From Metarhizium brunneum (taxonomy: Eukaryota > Ascomycota > Sordariomycetes > Hypocreales > Clavicipitaceae): DNA of 64,000 bases. The position numbers were made by a program, and so were the translations under genes. Numbering within the stretch: position 1 is the stretch's first letter; the number at the start of each line of letters is the position of its first letter. The notes under the pieces were generated by a model, which saw only the letters and a list, made by a program, of their open reading frames with translations, was not told the DNA's origin and searched no databases. Location: contig NC_089422.1 in NCBI RefSeq assembly GCF_013426205.1, positions 3,410,001-3,474,000 of the forward strand. The letters run 5' to 3'. Positions 34,168-45,966 of the stretch are shown here, in pieces.

Positions 34168-37062
34168 TCATCTAAACTCCACGTACATCTTTCGTGATGT
34201 CGACGATCCTGCCATGCCACCAGTCGGCAGATCCACCGTATACTTGACCTCGGTCTCGTTGCCGGATCTACCCTCATCTGCCGCCACGGCGCCCAGCTTA
34301 GCCCTCGCTCCGTCAAAATTCAGCGAAAAAGAAGCCGAAGCCGCCTTCTGGGTCGGGTCGGACAGCGTAACCACCAGCGTCATGCCCTTGCCGCGCTTGC
34401 CGGTGCCGGAAAAAAGGTACGAGCCAGGCTGGGCAGAGGTGATGTTTACAGAGCCCGATTCCGCCCAGCCAATCTCCCGAAGGCTCAGCTTGATGCTCCC
34501 GTCGCCGCCTGGCCAAAAGACAAGACTCAGCCTACCGGATCCCACGGCGCCGCTGATGCCGCTCTGGATGATGGGCGAGGCCGACGGCTTCTCCAGCTCC
34601 TTGGCAAGTCGGCCGCGGCTGGATGCCGGGAACACGGCATACGCGCTGCAAGTATCAGCGATGGTGGCATATGCCGAGAATATAGACACGGTGGTCACGC
34701 CAGCCGGTGAAGTTGATATCTCGGACCAATTGCCCGTCCGCTTGCCCTCAAATAGCGTCAGGTCAAAAGCCTTGCCGTACGAGAGGTATCCGTTTCCTCC
34801 GTAGAAAAGGGTCTTGCCCCGGGCCGTCCTGCCACCGTCGGCTTGCACATTCCTCCCGTCCACCCAGATATTTCCGTGGGCGGAGGCGCGATTATCCAAG
34901 ACGGTGACGACGGACGCGTCCGGCACAGTCTTTTTGATGTCCTGCGTGGTTATGAGCACAAAGTCGTCCTGGTAGAACCACGCCTTGCGGTAGGAGATGC
35001 TTCCGTCCAGAGGATCGGCGTACTCTTGGACCGCGGCCCCGACCCTGCCGTTGCTGACGACCCCGACAAAGTCCTTCTTTCCGACATTGGCCGACGCGCC
35101 CGCTGATAAACTGGTGTGGTTGAGCAGGGTCGTGGTTCCGGGGATGAGGTTCCAGTCCCACGCTCCCATGATGTCTTTGTACTCGTTGCCCTCGACGTAC
35201 GAGAAGAGGGTGCCCTGGCCGAGGTGATATCCGTACGGATTGGCAGAGTTTACGGACTCGGTGTTGCGGGACCGCGTGGAGAGCATTTTGTTGCCGAGCA
35301 CAAAGGACTTGGTTCGATGGACCTGCGGGCAAGTTAGTAGGCGCGCTGTCGAAGAGGTCATGCCCGTCTGCCCGGGGGGTTCAAACGCTTGGCTTACCAT
35401 GTAGTCGCTGGCCCAGAAGCCCTTGTTGCCAACCAACTTTTCGGTTCCATTGGACTTTAAGCGTCGAATCGTGTCACTGACATTATTCGCACCCGCGAAA
35501 TCGGCAACCGCGCCGGCGAGCTTGGTGGTGTTGAAGTTGATGTCGGCGTTTGCTTGGAGGTCCTGCGTGGGAAATGCGACAAACCGGCCGATGGCATTCT
35601 GGTTTTTTTTTAGCCCGTCAATATGGCGGGGACCTTTTCAATAAAAAAAACCAATGCCAAAACTTACAAAGTCCCAGTGTTCCTGTTTTGTTTGCTGGTC
35701 AACAAAGATCATCCACTCATTGCCCCTTACTTGGGCGGCGATGGCGTCTCGGGTGGCATTTCCAGCTGCGAATGAGGTGCCGATTGCTTCACCTTCAAGT
35801 TGAATAAAGGCATTGAACTGAAGACCGTGTTAGAACGGACTTGACATGAAGGGTAGAGTGTAACATTGGGACGTACAAGATCTTTGCCGTAGTTGCCGTT
35901 ATACAGAATGCCGTTGTGCTGAAGGAACGTGCCGTCCCTGTGGATTCCATCTTCCATTGTCTTGTCGGCGTACTGGTCTCGTCAGCGTCAGGAAAGGATG
36001 TTATTCATAGTTGTGAAACCTACTGTCATGACGGACATAGCCCTGGCATAAGCATCTTGCAGTATGGTGGCGTTGTTCGAGTACAAAGCCAGACTGGCCG
36101 AGTTTTGCATTACCAGCACCGCCTGTCACTTGTAAGTGACTGGTGAGAGCAAGCAGCGACGGGGATTTTATATATGCCTACATTGGCGCCAGTCATACGG
36201 CCACCGCTGCCGTAGACTCCATCTCTCAAGTCGTACGACCTGCGAGGAATACGCTCGCATCCAGAAGTTATGTCCTTGGTTAGGTTTGCGTCCTTCAAGA
36301 GCAAGCACGCAGTTGAGCACAACTGCGGGATCAGGATAGCCTGACCATACCAGTTCTACGGGAAGTTAGGCACGACTGCCCATCTGAAAAACATGATGCC
36401 GTAACCAGGCATGCACATACCGTGTTCCACAAACCAGGCGTACCGCATGGGCAGCCTCCAGTCCTGTCACGAAAAGTTAGTCAGTAAGCAACATGTCGTC
36501 GTTGGCACACGTACGCTTTCCCGCCATTTCCCATACAGTCAGCTGGAGTATAGTCGTTGCTGAACCAATACTCCAAGCCCCTGGAAATAGCCTCCATGAG
36601 GTTGTCGTTCCTAGTCCAATTCTGTGCGACAGCCGGGTTGGCGCCAGACCACGCGGCTGCGAAGGTGATGATTCTATTCCAGTGGACTTGAATCGGCCAA
36701 TTGGCGCGTTCTGTACAGGGCCAATTAGCTGCCAGCTAGTTTACGTACATGAGAACACCATGTAGATGTCGACGAAGAATAATCCAAGGCGTCAACCTCG
36801 CAAGGTCCCGAAGCGGTGCGTGGAAAGCCAACTTACGAGCTGCACATCCCGACATGTAGTTGACGTCGGGCCAAGTTCCGTCACTCTTCTGAGTGTCCAA
36901 CCAGGCTGATATTTGACTGAACCACGTCGGGTCAGGGAACTGCGCCAGGTCAGCAATGCGACGCTTTGAAATGAGCGCAAGCTCGTCGTCTCGGCTGGCC
37001 GCATGAACACCATTGAGGATGCCAGAGCCAGCCAAGACCAGATATCCCAAGAGAGTCCGCAT
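34168..37062 (-). CDS. Secreted polysaccharide lyase family 8 (hyaluronate/chondroitin lyase-like)
   Basis: Large multi-exon gene with about nine exons. Exon 1 (37062-36837) encodes a signal peptide (LLGYLVLAGSGILNGVHA) and the start of the alpha/alpha toroid. Exon 2 (36710-36516) has RANWPIQVHWNRIITFAAAWSG; exons 3 (36463-36421) and 4 (from 36355) give GLWNTNWYGQAILIPQL. Further exons carry MEDGIHRDGTFLQHNGILYNGNYGKDL, where His and Tyr lie nine residues apart, as do the catalytic H399/Y408 of pneumococcal hyaluronate lyase. The last large exon (from about 35322) holds RTKSFVLGNKMLSTRSRNTES and the beta-sandwich domains. PL8 enzymes cleave acidic polysaccharides such as hyaluronan, chondroitin or xanthan by beta-elimination. 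The substrate here is undetermined. Confidence 0.88.
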
Positions 37063-37523
37063 GTTGCATGTAATAGAAACGGAGTTTCAACAATGTGAGT
37101 ATGATACTCGGGGCATTTTGCTAGGAAGAAAAGAAAAATATCATCCTGTCAATGGCCATCGGATAGCTGTCTTGTTGTGAGATGCCGATGTTGCGCTGCA
37201 CCTGTCAACAGGGTATCCGATGGGTCACATTCGCTGATTGCCAAAGAGCTGACGCTATTGGTGGACTATCTAGACGGCACGTAGTGATTGGCGGACAATT
37301 TTAAGGACCAGTTGACGGGACTGGGGTCTGCTCAGGGGATATTTCTGCGAAACGGATCGAAATTCTCTTAAACTGCAATTATTTGCTCGCGAACAGAACA
37401 AAGCTCCAGCAAGACACTGACAAGGTTCCCCGCAAACTCCCAGGCTGTAACAAAAGCGAATACACCCAAAAAATCAACCGCATGACAGGCAGGCACTCGT
37501 ACCAGACACCTTCGAGACCCTGA
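37063..37523. promoter_or_regulatory. Upstream region of the PL8 gene
   Basis: About 460 nt between the PL8 start and the 3' end of the formamidase gene. No distinct motif stands out. Confidence 0.4.
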
Positions 37524-39019
37524 TCACTCTGCGGCCACAGGACAGGCTCCCAGATCCCTCTTCACCCGTTCAGCTTCGACGGATATGTCGAACTGAAACA
37601 CATCCATAGGAAGACCCAATGTTGTACACGCATTGGGCACATCTACAATTCCAGCAATGGAGCCCTTGATGGGCGCACACGACAGAAGCAGATATGCCTG
37701 TTCCCCGGAATAGCCTGCGACGCCACAAGAGCATGGCACGATTAGCGTCTCGTCTCCCCAAGACGAGGACACCTTGTCCCCGTCTTTTCAATACCGGGTA
37801 GCGTTGTCTCGACTTACCAAATTGCTTGAGATACTCGATGGCCCGGAGGCACGCCTGGCGATACGCAACAGTGGCGTCGAGAAAGTGCTGCTTGCCCGCC
37901 TCGTCCACCGAGAAGCCCTCGAAAGTCAGGTACCGCGACGGTCCAAAGAGCTGCTGCACATCGCCTGGTCTGAAAACGGGGCTGGCTATCGCGCGCTCCT
38001 TCATGCCGTTCTTGATGAGGTCAAACCTGATGGTGATGACGCCCGCCTAGTACAAGTGCAGTGTCAGACGACGGTGAGAGCGACGAAAAGGGGGGGGGGG
38101 GGGCAGGAACACAGATGATTACCATTTCAATGGCGCCGCAGAAGCTAATCTCGCCGTCTCCCTGGCTGAAATGGAGGTCGCCAACGGAAAACTTGGCGCC
38201 GGGCACGTGGACGGGGAGGTAGGTCGTAGATCCTCGAGAGATGTTGTTAATGTCCACGTTGCCGCCGTGCTCCGGCCGGCCGGGAATCGTCCGCGCGCCC
38301 TCGCGGGCAATCCTGGCCCTGAGGTCCCCGTCGGCCTGGCCCGCGTGGGCATTCGCCTCGTTGGGAGGCTGGGCGACAATCTGGCCCGGCATGGACTGGG
38401 CGCAGGCCGAGATCAGCTCGGCCTCGCGGCGGTTCCATTGGGCCAGCACGTCTGCGGACGGCGCGCAGCCAAGGATGCCCGGGTGAATCAGGCCGGCGAA
38501 GCGCACGCCCGGGATGTGGCGGCTGGAGCAGTATATCCCGTCAAAGTCCCAGATGGCCTTGGCCGCGCGCGGGTAGTGTCTGTCGAGGAAGCCGCCGCCG
38601 TTGTTGCGGTCAAAGACGCCGGTGAAGCCCCAGGGAGCGTGGTCGAACGGCTGGATGTCGGTGATGTTGACGACGAGGAGGTCGCCCGGCTCGGCGCCTT
38701 GGATGTCAAAGGGCCCCGTCAGGTAGTGGATTTTGGTGAGATCGACGTCGCGGACGTCGTCTGCGCTGTCATTGTTCCCGATCTGCCCTCCCGTCCAGTC
38801 CAGACATTCAATCTTGACCGTCTCACCCCGCTTGATGGTGCCAATCGAGGGAACTGTTTGTGAAGCGTTTGTGTTAAATCTGGATATCCGAGGGGCCACG
38901 TAGTCTCCGATTCACTGTTTGAACCTACTGTCTGGGTGCCAGCGGTTGTGTAAGCCGGGCTGTTCTGCGGCCGGGACATCAAAGGACACCGTCTGTGCGG
39001 TACGGATCTTGCCAGGCAT
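37524..39019 (-). CDS. fmdS: Formamidase (FmdA/AmdA family)
   Basis: Hydrolyses formamide to formate and ammonia for nitrogen supply, in the cytosol. The model has four exons (39019-38929, 38853-38123, 38046-37818, 37714-37524), 413 aa, near the usual family length. The start MPGKIRTAQTVSFDVP is followed by HNRWHPDIPSIGTIKRGETVKIECLDWTGGQI, which is formed only after splicing. Family landmarks include GPFDIQGAEPGDLLVV, FAGLIHPGILGCAPS, ENGGNVD-like HGGNVDINNISRGSTTYLPVHVPGAKFSVGDLHFSQGDGEISFCGAIEM and, in the last exon, YSGEQAYLLLSCAPIKGSIAGIVDVPN. The second intron contains a run of 14 C on the coding strand. No frameshift or stop was found. Confidence 0.93.
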
Positions 39020-39855
39020 GGCAGAGGATAGTATCGATTAATCAATTCGGACAGATAAAAAAGCTCACAAATAATCTCTTTGTGTACAAGAGACCAGGCG
39101 ATGAGTCGAGAGTGGAAAGATGGCGAGCGACGCGGAACGCCTTGCCCGTCATATATTGATTTGATCCATTGGAAACCAACTCGCGGGGTTCCCAACTTTC
39201 AAGCCTCCTTCCACCCTCCAGTCCTTTACTAGCACTGTCAATCCTTTTACCCCGCAAAATAAGCGGCAGTTATTCCGTTCGCCCCCCCAAGCCGATCTGC
39301 TGGTTTGGGCTGTTATCTGTGCTCACCGTGGCCGCCATGGCCTCATTGGGCGTCTCAAGGCTGAGTGTGTCGAGGTTGTGTGTCGGTGATTCCAAGAACA
39401 CTACGTGTCTGGCCCACCAAGCCGACCGAGTAGCAACGGTCGGTCGAGCGGCATAAAGGCAGACGCGACCGTGATAACACGGCCGGAGTGTGCTTATCGG
39501 AATCCATCTGATTCAAGTGGGCTTTTGCATGGGGTCCATGACTCCATGTCGTTCAGATAAGGACGCTTCAGTGTTTCAGAGGATCAGACGAGTTGGTTAT
39601 CTGTGGCACGACAGCTCTTCAACGATGGATCCGATACTACATACACAAGAGCCCCGCGTATAAAAGGAACTCCTGTGGCCTTTATTTGACACAACTTGAC
39701 TGGATCTATAACAATCTATAACGGGAGCTATTCTATGGAAAGCGTGGTAACGAGTGCGTCCATGTCTGTAAACACCAGACCTCTTCCACATGCAGCAGAT
39801 ATAAGCAACGGCGATCCCATCATGCCAACACTCCAGATGCTCTCACAGACAACCA
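39020..39855. other. Intergenic region
   Basis: About 840 nt upstream of the formamidase gene and downstream of the serine/threonine-rich gene. I see no gene. Confidence 0.4.
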
Positions 39856-42269
39856 TCAAGACCCGAAAATCGCCTTGTTAAGGCAAAGCACAACCCCAGG
39901 GCCCGAGGTTGGTTTCGTGACGCAATCAAGCACAGCTCCGCTCTTAAACGGCCCCAAGGCATCGATACACTGCGGCAGTTGCGTCGTCAATCGCTCACCG
40001 CCCACAGTAATGAGATTAAAGCAGGCCTCTGGCAGAGTTGGGATGCATACGTCTTTGAGCGCATCGCGGAGACATGCAACGACGCCACCTCCCAGTGTAG
40101 TCTGCACGATTGCGGCAGGGTTAAGACACTTGGCGGCAACACCACCGCCATATGAACCAATGGCTTTGGCGCAGCCCTCTAGCTTGGACAGGCTTATGTC
40201 GAGTCCGTTCAGGCCGCCGAGAAGATTGCAATCGGGAGGCAAGGCCGATACACACGCCGGGCCAGCGGGTGCGCAGGTCGACAAACCCAACCCGGTGGTG
40301 CCGCGCAAGCAGGCAACAATGTCATCGCCGTTGAAGAAACCGCCGGCGAAGAAGCCCCCCTTCAAGCATTCGTATGTTTTTCCAACCGCGAATGGTCCCA
40401 GCTGAACGGTGCAAGCGGCTACGTTGTTGGCCAAGCTCACGCCATGTTGGCCCGCGAGGCCTGTACAAGCATCGGGCAACTGAGGAAGACACATCTCTCC
40501 TATTTTATCTTGCAGGCAGTTCACGACCTTCTTCCATGGAGAAAGCAGGTCAAGTGGCCCCAACACAAAACACTGAGACACGTCTTTTGCAAAGGCTCCG
40601 AGTGCCGAGGTGCATCCCGCGGCATCTTGAAGAATGTTGAGATTGATGCTGCCCAGATTGGCCAGATCTTTACAGGGACGAGGAAGTCCTGTAGCACAGA
40701 CCTTGGTCGGTGCAGCTGGTGAACAGGTAGAAGAGGTGGGAGAGGTGGAAGAGTTAGAAGAGGTAGAAGAAGTAGAGGTAGTAGAGGTGGCAGGATTAGA
40801 AGAGCTGGCAGGATTAGAAGAGCTGGCAGAGGGAGAAGAGCTAATAGACGTAGAAGAGCCAGCAGAAGCAGAAGAGGTCAAAGAGGTAGTAGAGGTAGTA
40901 GAGGTAGTAGAGGTGGAAGAGCTAGTAGCGGGAGAAGAAGGAGAAGAGCCGGCAGAGGGAGAAGAAGTAGAAGAGCTAGCAGAAGTAGAAGAGCTGGCAG
41001 GAGTAGAAGAGGTCGAAGAGGTAGAAGAGCTAGCATCAGCAGAAGAGGTCGAAGAGGCCTTGGTAATGGTGGTCTCCGTGGCTGACGACGTGACATCAGT
41101 CATGGGCGATGAAAGGGAGGCCGACAATGACTCAGATGGACTTATTTCGGCACTGCTAGATATCGCCGCCTCAGAGGTCTGCGAGGTTCCTGTCTGCGAG
41201 GTTCCTGTCTGCGAGGTTCCTGCCTGCGAGGTTCCTGTCGGAGATGCTTCCATATTTGAGCTCATCGACTGGGCAACCTCACTCCGGGAGGTCTCTGTCC
41301 GAGTGGTGTCTGCCGACGTCTCCGTCTGTGTGTTTATTGACTGGGAAGTTGCCGTCCGTGAGCTTCCCGACGAAAGGATTCCTGTCCGTGAGGTTTCCGT
41401 CGGCAATGTCCCCATCTGAGAACTTGATTCTGCGGAGCTTTCCGACGGAGAGCTTGTTGTCTGGGAGCCTTCTACTGCTGAGCTCTCTCCCGGGGACGCA
41501 GCAGACCGGGAACTTGTAGGCTCGGAACTGGCAGTGCCGGAGGAGCTATTCGCAGTAGAGGAAGCAAAGGCAGGGCTCCATGTATAGTTTCCAGAAGATG
41601 ATGCTTCCGGCATGAGTGACACTGGGCTGCTATAAGGACCGGAGGCAGAATTACTTGTCAGAGATATGGATGGCTTGCTGTTTGAGCTTCCAGGCCTGCT
41701 ACTGGCACTCGATTCGTCAGTATGGGAGGCAGCATGGCTGGTCTTGCTGTAGCCAGATCCGCTCGCTCCAGAGCCAGTTGGCCTGCTATTGCTGTTTCCA
41801 ATATCACTCATCTGCGAGCTCTGCCCAGGAGTGCTGGCGGATTCTGCCTGCGTAGTCACTGTATTTGGTGGAGGAAGCTTCCCTGTCTCAGTGGGCTTTG
41901 CTGGTGTGCCATTCTCTAGACTGGTATGTTGTGTTAGTCCAGAATGCGTAGCGTCCATCCGATATGAATCACTTCGTACCTTGTCATGGCAGGGCTGCCA
42001 GTATTGGTGATTGTAACGATTGTGGAAATATCCGTCGGAGCGTTTGTACAAGGGATGGTATTGGCATGATCAATCACCAAGTCCATATCATATGGACAGT
42101 GTGTCGAGACAAGAACAGGAGTTATGGTCAAGATCTGGGTGTGTTGCGTCTCCAAGGTACGTACACCATCTGGACAAGAGTCCATGTCGGGCACAGGACC
42201 GGCTCCGGCAGTACCATAATGCCAGGCAAGAACTGCTGCCGCAAAAAGACGGTAGGATATCATTGTCAT
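39856..42269 (-). CDS. Secreted Ser/Thr-rich protein with four cysteine modules
   Basis: Predicted cell-surface or secreted glycoprotein of about 784 aa, in two exons (42269-41980 and 41920-39856) with a 59-nt intron. It has a signal peptide, a short Cys-containing N-terminal domain, then about 400 residues made mostly of Ser, Thr, Ala and Pro, likely heavily O-glycosylated. That part includes tandem GTSQT repeats and long (S/T)SS runs. The last 280 residues form four tandem modules of 63-79 aa, each with five cysteines in the pattern C-x7-C-x17/19-C-x13/14-C-x11/18-C. The modules share xLPxxC, a central ALG(P)F and a terminal VVxCL. I do not recognise a named domain. No GPI tail is evident. 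Confidence 0.85.
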
Positions 42270-43448
42270 GGCTGAGGTGTGCTGGTTATCAAGGCCAATC
42301 GACGGCTAGTCCACAAACTCCCGCAGCGTGATCAAACGAAAGACATTCAACAAATTTGTATGAAGGAATATCTCTGCCTTTCTCATAATCTTCACCAGAG
42401 TATGGAATCTATCCTGTTTATATAATTGGCGTGTTGATTTGCGAAAATCGCGACGCGCTGAAGTATCCGTAGTCCAGCCCGATACCCTCAGATCCCAAGA
42501 CTCAATGGTGCCGAATAGACAATCGTACGTTATTCCCGTACGTGCATTTACAAAACGAGAAAAATTCGACCGGAATTGGAGAATCAATATTCATTTTCTG
42601 GTTCCTCTGGACCAATGCTCACCTTGGACATGCCAATAGTCCACGGTTGTCACCATCCATGATCCACCCCCTTCCCTATGCGTCTTCATCAACAACAAAA
42701 GAGCAACAAAGCTAGTATTTGTAGAGTAAGTCAATTCTCAACAAGATGTCACCATCTCAGAAAGTTCCCAGGGTGAAGTTGGTCAGCAAGCACAGAGCTC
42801 AAGACGGATCCGTCACTGCGAGCCAGCCCGCGAGTCATAATGTTGACAAAGACTCCATGGTATGGACTCCCAGGGGTCCAAGGGCATTACCTGGGAAAAA
42901 AAATTGGATCTTGACATAAGGCGATGACGGTTTGTGGACTCGCGCTGTTGCCCTACTCAGACATCGATACTTGACTAAAATAGATGCTCGATGTACTTCT
43001 AAGTGACGTTGCCTCGGGGTCTCTTTTAGGACACTCGACTCTAATTGTATAAGTGATTCCCGAGTCAAAACCGAATTACGGCAATGACTCTTTGCTCTGA
43101 TTGTGAATTATGAATTCAGGAACAGGTAACTCGCACGGTCTAGACCGATCCTTGGCAGGGCGGCTATTGCCCCGGAATGATACGAGACGGTGGCACGGAT
43201 GCCATCTCTTCTTGCGTTTATCTCTTTCCGGCGAATCAATATTCATCAACTTGGGAAAATGCTTGCGCGACTAGCCACATCCTCTGGTCTCTAGAAAGAT
43301 GAGTAGTATAAAGGAACCTGAATAACCCCCATCATCACTAGGAGAAACCCGTGTCTAACTTCATGGCTCCGTGTCAGCATTCTCTTCATCCTGTTCCACA
43401 GTTCACCAGGTGGTTCTGTTAGCTTCTTTATCTTTGTTGCCTACTACC
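42270..43448. promoter_or_regulatory. Divergent region between two surface-protein genes
   Basis: About 1.2 kb between two divergent low-complexity secreted-protein genes. No other gene is supported. It should contain both promoters, making shared regulation possible. Confidence 0.4.
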
Positions 43449-44840
43449 ATGCGTTGCGGAACTGGCATTGTGGCAGCCCTGCCGCTCTTTTTGAGCGCTG
43501 CCGTCTTGGCTGGCTCACCGGATGAGGGCTGCTCTTCAACAATCACCAAGACTCTTGCTGAGACGACATCAATAATCATGGCCCCTACGAGTACTTGTAA
43601 CCAAATAGGTACTGCCAAACCAACTGAGAGCCTGGGAAGCCAGGGAAATCATGGTCATGGTAATAATCAGGACAAAGTGCCCGCTTCTTCGGGATCCGGT
43701 GGCCATGACGGTGGTAACGGAAATGGTAACCAGAACGGCAATGGTTCTGGAAACGGCCAAAATAGCTCTGGAAATACCCCTATCAGTGGTCCGGATTCCA
43801 ACTTGGGATCCAGCAATGAGTTGGACAACGGTTCTGGCTCTGGCTCAAACGGTGAAGCTGGAAGCAACTTAGGTTCCAACTCTGGCCCTGGTAACGGTGT
43901 CAGTAGTAGCACTGGCTCCCTCCCAGATGAGGCTTCTTCACCTACTCATGGCCCGGGAAACAGCAATCGCCCTGAATCCGGCGCTGAAAATGAATCTGGT
44001 TGCGACTTGGGTCCCAGCCCAGGTAATAGTGATGGAGTCAGCAGCGGCACCGGCTCTGAGCCAGACGATGGCTCTGCACCTGGTAATGACTCTGGATCTG
44101 GCGATATGGAAAACGAATCTGGCAGCAGTTTGGGTTCGAATTCGAATTCGAACTCAGCTCCTGGTAGTGGCATTGGCTCTGGCAGCGGGCCCAAACCTAG
44201 CTACGAATCTGCCACTGGTAATGGACATGATAGTGTTTCGGGTTCCGACTCGGGTACCGGCAACGGAATCTACAACAGTCCAGGTTATGAATCTGCAAAG
44301 GACTTCCAGCCCGGCTCTGGCTCTGGCTCTGATTCTGATTCTGATTCTGATAACCGTGGTGGGAATAGTAGTTCTGGCAGCGAATCTAAAAATGGAGCCA
44401 GCATTCAACCCGACAATCCAGGATCTCATGACTCGGGTACCGTGAACTACAAGGATAATAAAAGTGGCAAAGGCAATGGATCTGGAAATCCCACGGGAAC
44501 CGACGCAGCAAACGGCAGTGGAAACGGCTCCGGAGACGATGGATTCGGGAGCGGCTCAGGTGAAAATGGAAGCGGCAGTGGAAAGGGAAATAATGCAGGA
44601 CACAGCCATACCGATGGAAGTAGCAGCATCGAGTCCGGACATGGATCTGGTGGTCCGTCGGGGGGTGTTTCTGGTTCAGACTCGGGCTCAGGTTCCTCTG
44701 CTCATGGCTCTGGCTCAACGTACGGAAATGCATCAACTGCGACTCCTCCGGTAGTCACGGCTGGAGCGTCACCGAGCAGGTCAAGCGCCAGATTTGCGTC
44801 ATCCTTGGTTGGCCTGGCTGGTTTCCTCTGTCTTTTCTAA
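43449..44840 (+). CDS. Gly/Ser/Asn-rich GPI-anchored-type surface protein
   Basis: Low-complexity protein of 463 aa. The start at 43449 gives a good signal peptide (MRCGTGIVAALPLFLSAAVLAG). An upstream in-frame Met at 43371 would also give a hydrophobic leader and cannot be excluded. A short domain with two cysteines (CSSTITKTLAETTSIIMAPTSTC) is followed by about 380 residues of imperfect Gly-Ser-Asn-Asp repeats with units such as GSGSGSD, SNSNSNS and DSDSDSD. The C-terminus has a Ser/Ala-rich stretch and a terminal hydrophobic segment (FASSLVGLAGFLCLF) typical of GPI attachment signals. It is probably a wall or surface protein. Function unknown; no enzymatic domain is seen. Confidence 0.8.
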   Translation: MRCGTGIVAALPLFLSAAVLAGSPDEGCSSTITKTLAETTSIIMAPTSTCNQIGTAKPTESLGSQGNHGHGNNQDKVPASSGSGGHDGGNGNGNQNGNGSGNGQNSSGNTPISGPDSNLGSSNELDNGSGSGSNGEAGSNLGSNSGPGNGVSSSTGSLPDEASSPTHGPGNSNRPESGAENESGCDLGPSPGNSDGVSSGTGSEPDDGSAPGNDSGSGDMENESGSSLGSNSNSNSAPGSGIGSGSGPKPSYESATGNGHDSVSGSDSGTGNGIYNSPGYESAKDFQPGSGSGSDSDSDSDNRGGNSSSGSESKNGASIQPDNPGSHDSGTVNYKDNKSGKGNGSGNPTGTDAANGSGNGSGDDGFGSGSGENGSGSGKGNNAGHSHTDGSSSIESGHGSGGPSGGVSGSDSGSGSSAHGSGSTYGNASTATPPVVTAGASPSRSSARFASSLVGLAGFLCLF

Positions 44841-45966
44841 ATGCGTGGAATGGTCACTTGGAATGGCTGTTCACTCGTAAACGGGTGGCAATACGTACTT
44901 TGCTAATACATGTCTGTGAGAGACTTTGAGCCTCATGCCGTTCGTTTCTCTGCGGTACACTTTCTAAACAGAAAAATGTCCTTGCATTCCTCTTTTCTCA
45001 GAGCCACGGCGTAAATGCGAAACCGGAGGTTGGTAGCCGCCCAGACTCTTGGTAACTCGATCGTTCTGGGACTTGGTCACGCCAGAATTTGTGAATTTGA
45101 TCAATATCTTGGCGGAACAGAGTGCTTGGTCCGAGGACGGAATGCTCCTTCAGCATGGTCATGGTCAAGTTGAAGCCAGTTGCCAAGATCCCTGTTCGCC
45201 CAAGCCTCCCTATTCGGCTGCTGTGAATTCCTCGGAGCTGATCCACTCGCCAGCATCTCATGAATTTAATATGTAGTAAATGAAGCGTTCGAGTCATGAA
45301 CTGCGATGACCAGGACCAGGCGAGTTCGTGGGTAGAGTGTGGACTGAATGACCGATCGACTGACCCTTGGGCCGAGAGGTGAGAACCGGCCTTGACGTCC
45401 TATCTTTGTTGATACATGTATGAACTAGTCCACTTCACTTCGAATAGCATTATCTATTGACTAGTCCGCATATGTTCTGAACCGCTGCGTCTTGCCCGAC
45501 CGATTGACTTCATACTTGAGCGGCCCAAGTCCCCGGCCAACAATGGCCCGGTTGTTCAGCACCCTGCCGAGCTGGCCACTCCGACTTGCGCCATTTGATA
45601 TCATTTCAGGGTTGCCATTACGTCAGAGACGGTCTGGTGTGCAAAAGACAGACGCTCTGGTTATCTTTCCCCGCACACTTGAGATTGGCCCCCGGTTGCT
45701 CGAGTCAATTCCCGTGCAGACTTGCCAAATAAGGCAATTACAGTCTGACAATGGACCGGGGGGTTCAGTCGGGGTTTGCAGATTGCTGCTTCCCTGTCGT
45801 CGTATTGGCCCGGTGAAGAATGCATTGTGGTAGTACAAGCATTGGAATGGACGGATAAAACCCGAATCCTCTCTCGACTCGTGCGTCCCATTGCCTCTGA
45901 TGAGACGTTGATGCCGCTTTCACGACGAGAAGAAGAATCATCAGCACAATTATCCAGACCCTCGGA
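44841..45966. other. Intergenic region
   Basis: About 1.1 kb with short overlapping frames only. I see no recognisable gene. The end is the promoter of the gamma-glutamyltransferase gene. Confidence 0.4.

Noticed and set aside
40634..41419. Plus-strand Glu/Val-rich 261-codon frame
   Set aside because: It is the reverse complement of the Ser/Thr repeat codons of the minus-strand gene and has no signal of its own.
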